Under the pieces are notes generated by a model. That model was not told the DNA's origin. It searched no databases and was given only the letters and a program-made list of their open reading frames with translations. A program made the translations under genes and the position numbers. A stretch of 15,674 bases of DNA from Akkermansiaceae bacterium (GTDB lineage Bacteria; Verrucomicrobiota; Verrucomicrobiia; Verrucomicrobiales; Akkermansiaceae). The stretch spans positions 1 to 15,674 of the forward strand of contig JARFPV010000544.1 in assembly GCA_029288115.1 (NCBI GenBank), given 5' to 3'. Below, one piece after another: positions 13,617 through 15,674 of this stretch (its first letter is position 1; each line of letters starts with the position of its first letter).

Positions 13617-15524
13617 TCACACCAACTGCGCTTTGGCATATCCATGAACGTCCTCATAGGACAACCTGCGGAGCAGCCCCCAATGGTCATGCTGGTATAG
13701 CCGGTAACGCATCATACCCGGACTATGGATCCCGCATAAGAAACGTGCGAGTCGTTCAGGGCTAGCGAGGGCTGGTTTGCGGAGCGCAACGACCTGCTGC
13801 ACCACCTTCAACTCCTCCGGAGTAATTTCATCCACGGGTGTTTGAGGTAGTTTACGCGGTCTTGTTTCGCCCAGACACGATGAACAATGTCCACATGGCT
13901 CTGCTAGCTTTTCTCCAAAATGCGCTAACAAGGAGACCGCGATGCATTTTCGACTGGTTGCAATGGCAAATACCGATTCAACACGGCTCAATTCGTCACC
14001 TGCGTGATCTAGGATGACCTGATACATTTCATCCGTGAGCTGCGATAAACGATCGGGCTGTTTACGAATACGGTAGTGATTCAAGCTGTGGCTGAATTTC
14101 ATACGTGCATCACCGCTGGCGTTGAGTTCGGAGAGGAGTAGCATAAGCTTTTGCTGCTCTGCGGCAGTACCACCGGAAACCTCGGTAAGATTAACGCGCT
14201 GGCGTGTTTCCAGGATAGGCTTAAGCAACTTTTGTTCAGCAGGTTTGAAACCGAGCAATATCTTGGGAATCGGCTCGAGCGGCACGGCGTGACACCAGAG
14301 CCACGATCCTTCATCCGGCACGATCAGACCGAGGATTTCCAACCGGGCAATCAGAATATCCAATGCAGTCCTCGGCACATCATTCAAGGTGCTCAGATCG
14401 TAATGCGAAACCACCGCGCGTCTCCCCTGAGAAAAGAACCTACCGATGATATTTTCCACCGCCCTACGCGTCGGCTTCTGTGCGACCACAAAGTTTTTCA
14501 ACAACGCACGATCATTCTCACTGATTAACAGGAGACACTTACTGACCTCTCCATCACGGCCCGCCCTGCCACTTTCCTGAATCCATCCCTCGGGTGACTT
14601 CGGTGGCTGATAGTGCACCACAGTCCGCACGTTGGGCATATCCACCCCCATACCAAAAGCGATCGTCGCACAAATAACAGGTGTTTTTCCTGCCAGAAAC
14701 TCATCCTGCACCTCACTGCGGGCCTCTGCGGTCATTCCAGCGTGATACGCACGGGCATGCACACCAACATTTCTCAGCATGGTAGCTACTGATTCAACGG
14801 TCTCACGTTTGGTCGCGTAGACAATGGCGGGGCAACTCGATGGATCCGACAAACAATCTAACAAACACGCATCCTTATCCACATCCGCGCAAGGGCGGAT
14901 AAGGAAATGCAGATTGGGACGGAAGAATGAGGTCTGAACCTGATCACGCTTGAGAATACCGAAGGCTTTGCGAATCTCTCGCGCCACAGACGGACCCGCT
15001 GTTGCGGTGAGAGCGAGTACCGAGCGAGGTTTTATTTTGCGCACCATCTTCGCCAGACGCAGATAGGATGGCCGGAAACTATGCCCCCATTCCGAGACAC
15101 AATGAGCCTCGTCAACAGCAACCAAGGACACGTTTTTTGTTTTCAATAACTCCAGCAAACTCGACTGACTAAGCCACTCTGGCGAGACGTAAAGCATCTT
15201 CAGTTTACTACGGGTGATGTAATCTATCGTAGCTTCGTTTTCTTTCTCTGTGCCTGTAGAATCGAGGCGTAGAGCATCGATTCCATTCCTCTGCAAGACT
15301 TCCACTTGATCACGCATCAATGCAATAAGCGGGGAAACGACAACGGTCAGCCCATCAAGCATCACGGCAGGAAGTTGGTAACAAAGCGATTTCCCTCCAC
15401 CCGTCGGGAGTACCGCCAGGGTATTCACTCCGTCCATGACACGTTCGACAACCTCTTGCTGTCCACCACGCAGTGAATCGTGTCCGAAATAATTTTTGAG
15501 AGCCTTGCTGATTGCCTCTTCCAT
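13617..15524 (-). CDS. recQ: RecQ-family ATP-dependent 3'-5' DNA helicase
   Basis: DNA-repair helicase of superfamily 2. The 635-residue protein has the full helicase core: Walker A LPTGGGKSLCYQ (K45), PLIALMRDQ, motif II DEAHCVSEWGHSFRP (DEAH at 138-141, then the RecQ aromatic-rich loop), ALTATA (171-176), FRPNL, AFGMGVDMPNVR, and motif VI QESGRAGRDG (316-325). The RecQ zinc site is intact: C527, C544, C547 and C550 have the same spacing as E. coli C380/C397/C400/C403. About 200 residues lie between motif VI and the first Cys, against about 50 in E. coli, and they look like one or two winged-helix elements. After the zinc site a short segment (about 575-635) resembles a reduced winged helix; no HRDC domain is seen. 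ATG 15524 is chosen over GTG 15548 because GGGAGG lies just before it and the longer start would overlap pdxA. One base separates it from the pdxA stop. Confidence 0.92.
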   Translation of the reverse strand: MEEAISKALKNYFGHDSLRGGQQEVVERVMDGVNTLAVLPTGGGKSLCYQLPAVMLDGLTVVVSPLIALMRDQVEVLQRNGIDALRLDSTGTEKENEATIDYITRSKLKMLYVSPEWLSQSSLLELLKTKNVSLVAVDEAHCVSEWGHSFRPSYLRLAKMVRKIKPRSVLALTATAGPSVAREIRKAFGILKRDQVQTSFFRPNLHFLIRPCADVDKDACLLDCLSDPSSCPAIVYATKRETVESVATMLRNVGVHARAYHAGMTAEARSEVQDEFLAGKTPVICATIAFGMGVDMPNVRTVVHYQPPKSPEGWIQESGRAGRDGEVSKCLLLISENDRALLKNFVVAQKPTRRAVENIIGRFFSQGRRAVVSHYDLSTLNDVPRTALDILIARLEILGLIVPDEGSWLWCHAVPLEPIPKILLGFKPAEQKLLKPILETRQRVNLTEVSGGTAAEQQKLMLLLSELNASGDARMKFSHSLNHYRIRKQPDRLSQLTDEMYQVILDHAGDELSRVESVFAIATSRKCIAVSLLAHFGEKLAEPCGHCSSCLGETRPRKLPQTPVDEITPEELKVVQQVVALRKPALASPERLARFLCGIHSPGMMRYRLYQHDHWGLLRRLSYEDVHGYAKAQLV

Positions 15525-15525
15525 C

Positions 15526-15674
15526 TTACCTCCCCCCCACCATCTCACATGCCAACTGGATCGCGTGAATCATTGAGCTGGGATCTGCCTTACCTGTCCC
15601 GGCGATGTCATAAGCCGTCCCATGGTCCGGGCTGGTCCGAGGGTATGGTAAACCAAGGGTCACATTCACCCCCG
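15526..15674 (-). CDS. pdxA: 4-hydroxythreonine-4-phosphate dehydrogenase, C-terminal end (cut by the window)
   Basis: Only the last 48 residues and the stop are present; the rest lies beyond the window edge. The sequence [24 protein letters not shown], then [14 protein letters not shown], is the PdxA C-terminus, including the SPDHGTA motif whose His corresponds to the third metal-ligand His of the enzyme. PdxA oxidises 4-phosphooxy-threonine in the DXP-dependent branch of vitamin B6 synthesis. The last codons include the GGGAGG that serves as recQ's Shine-Dalgarno, and the TAA is followed one base later by recQ's ATG, so the two are very probably on one transcript. Confidence 0.92.
   Translation of the reverse strand, partial: GVNVTLGLPYPRTSPDHGTAYDIAGTGKADPSSMIHAIQLACEMVGGR

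Noticed and set aside
15525..15548. GTG start for recQ at 15548
   Set aside because: The extra residues are encoded by the pdxA end and its GGGAGG site, and the ATG at 15524 has correct Shine-Dalgarno spacing.
1..15674. CRISPR arrays, tRNA or rRNA genes, insertion sequences, phage or conjugation genes
   Set aside because: Looked for by eye on both strands; no regularly spaced repeats, cloverleaf sequences, transposase motifs or terminal inverted repeats were seen.

Overview
The window looks like a bacterial chromosome segment of moderate G+C with tightly packed genes. The probable source is a Verrucomicrobiota lineage. This rests mainly on the secreted protein with a 'DHDGDKIPNGVEYAFGLNP'-type C-terminal module, which is common in that phylum, and on the near absence of Shine-Dalgarno sites in a long operon. 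The assignment is by pattern recognition and was not checked against a database.

Region 1 (78-10486, plus strand) is one run of eight co-directional genes with 1-5 nt gaps or short overlaps; only the first and last junctions are looser. In order they are: a class I HMG-CoA reductase; a UbiA-family membrane prenyltransferase; a dikinase with rifampin-phosphotransferase-like architecture (ATP-grasp, linker, swivelling His domain); a BtaA-like/DUF3419 SAM-dependent 3-amino-3-carboxypropyltransferase homologue; a membrane protein joining a phytol/dolichol-kinase-like half to a DUF92 (VTE6)-like half; a GNAT-fold protein with an extra N-terminal half; an OleC-like adenylate-forming ligase; and an amidohydrolase_2-like protein whose metal ligands look partly lost. 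I know of no described pathway with this combination. The enzyme classes suggest making or salvaging a prenyl diphosphate, transferring the prenyl group, adding an aminocarboxypropyl head group and acylating the product, that is, an unusual isoprenoid lipid or prenylated metabolite. This is the best candidate for an undescribed system.

Region 2 (10494-12623, minus strand) is a secreted multidomain protein with a CAP/SCP domain, beta-sandwich-like repeats and an Asp-rich calcium-type motif. It converges on the operon with only 7 nt between the stop codons and has a plausible promoter at 12657-12685.

Region 3 (12875-13510, plus strand) is a stand-alone KDPG/KHG aldolase with a good Shine-Dalgarno, followed by a small hairpin.

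Region 4 (13617-15674, minus strand) holds recQ, whose zinc site is preceded by an unusually long insert, and just upstream the C-terminal end of pdxA. The pdxA stop is one base from the recQ start, so the two are probably co-transcribed.

No tRNA, rRNA, CRISPR array, insertion sequence or phage gene was seen.
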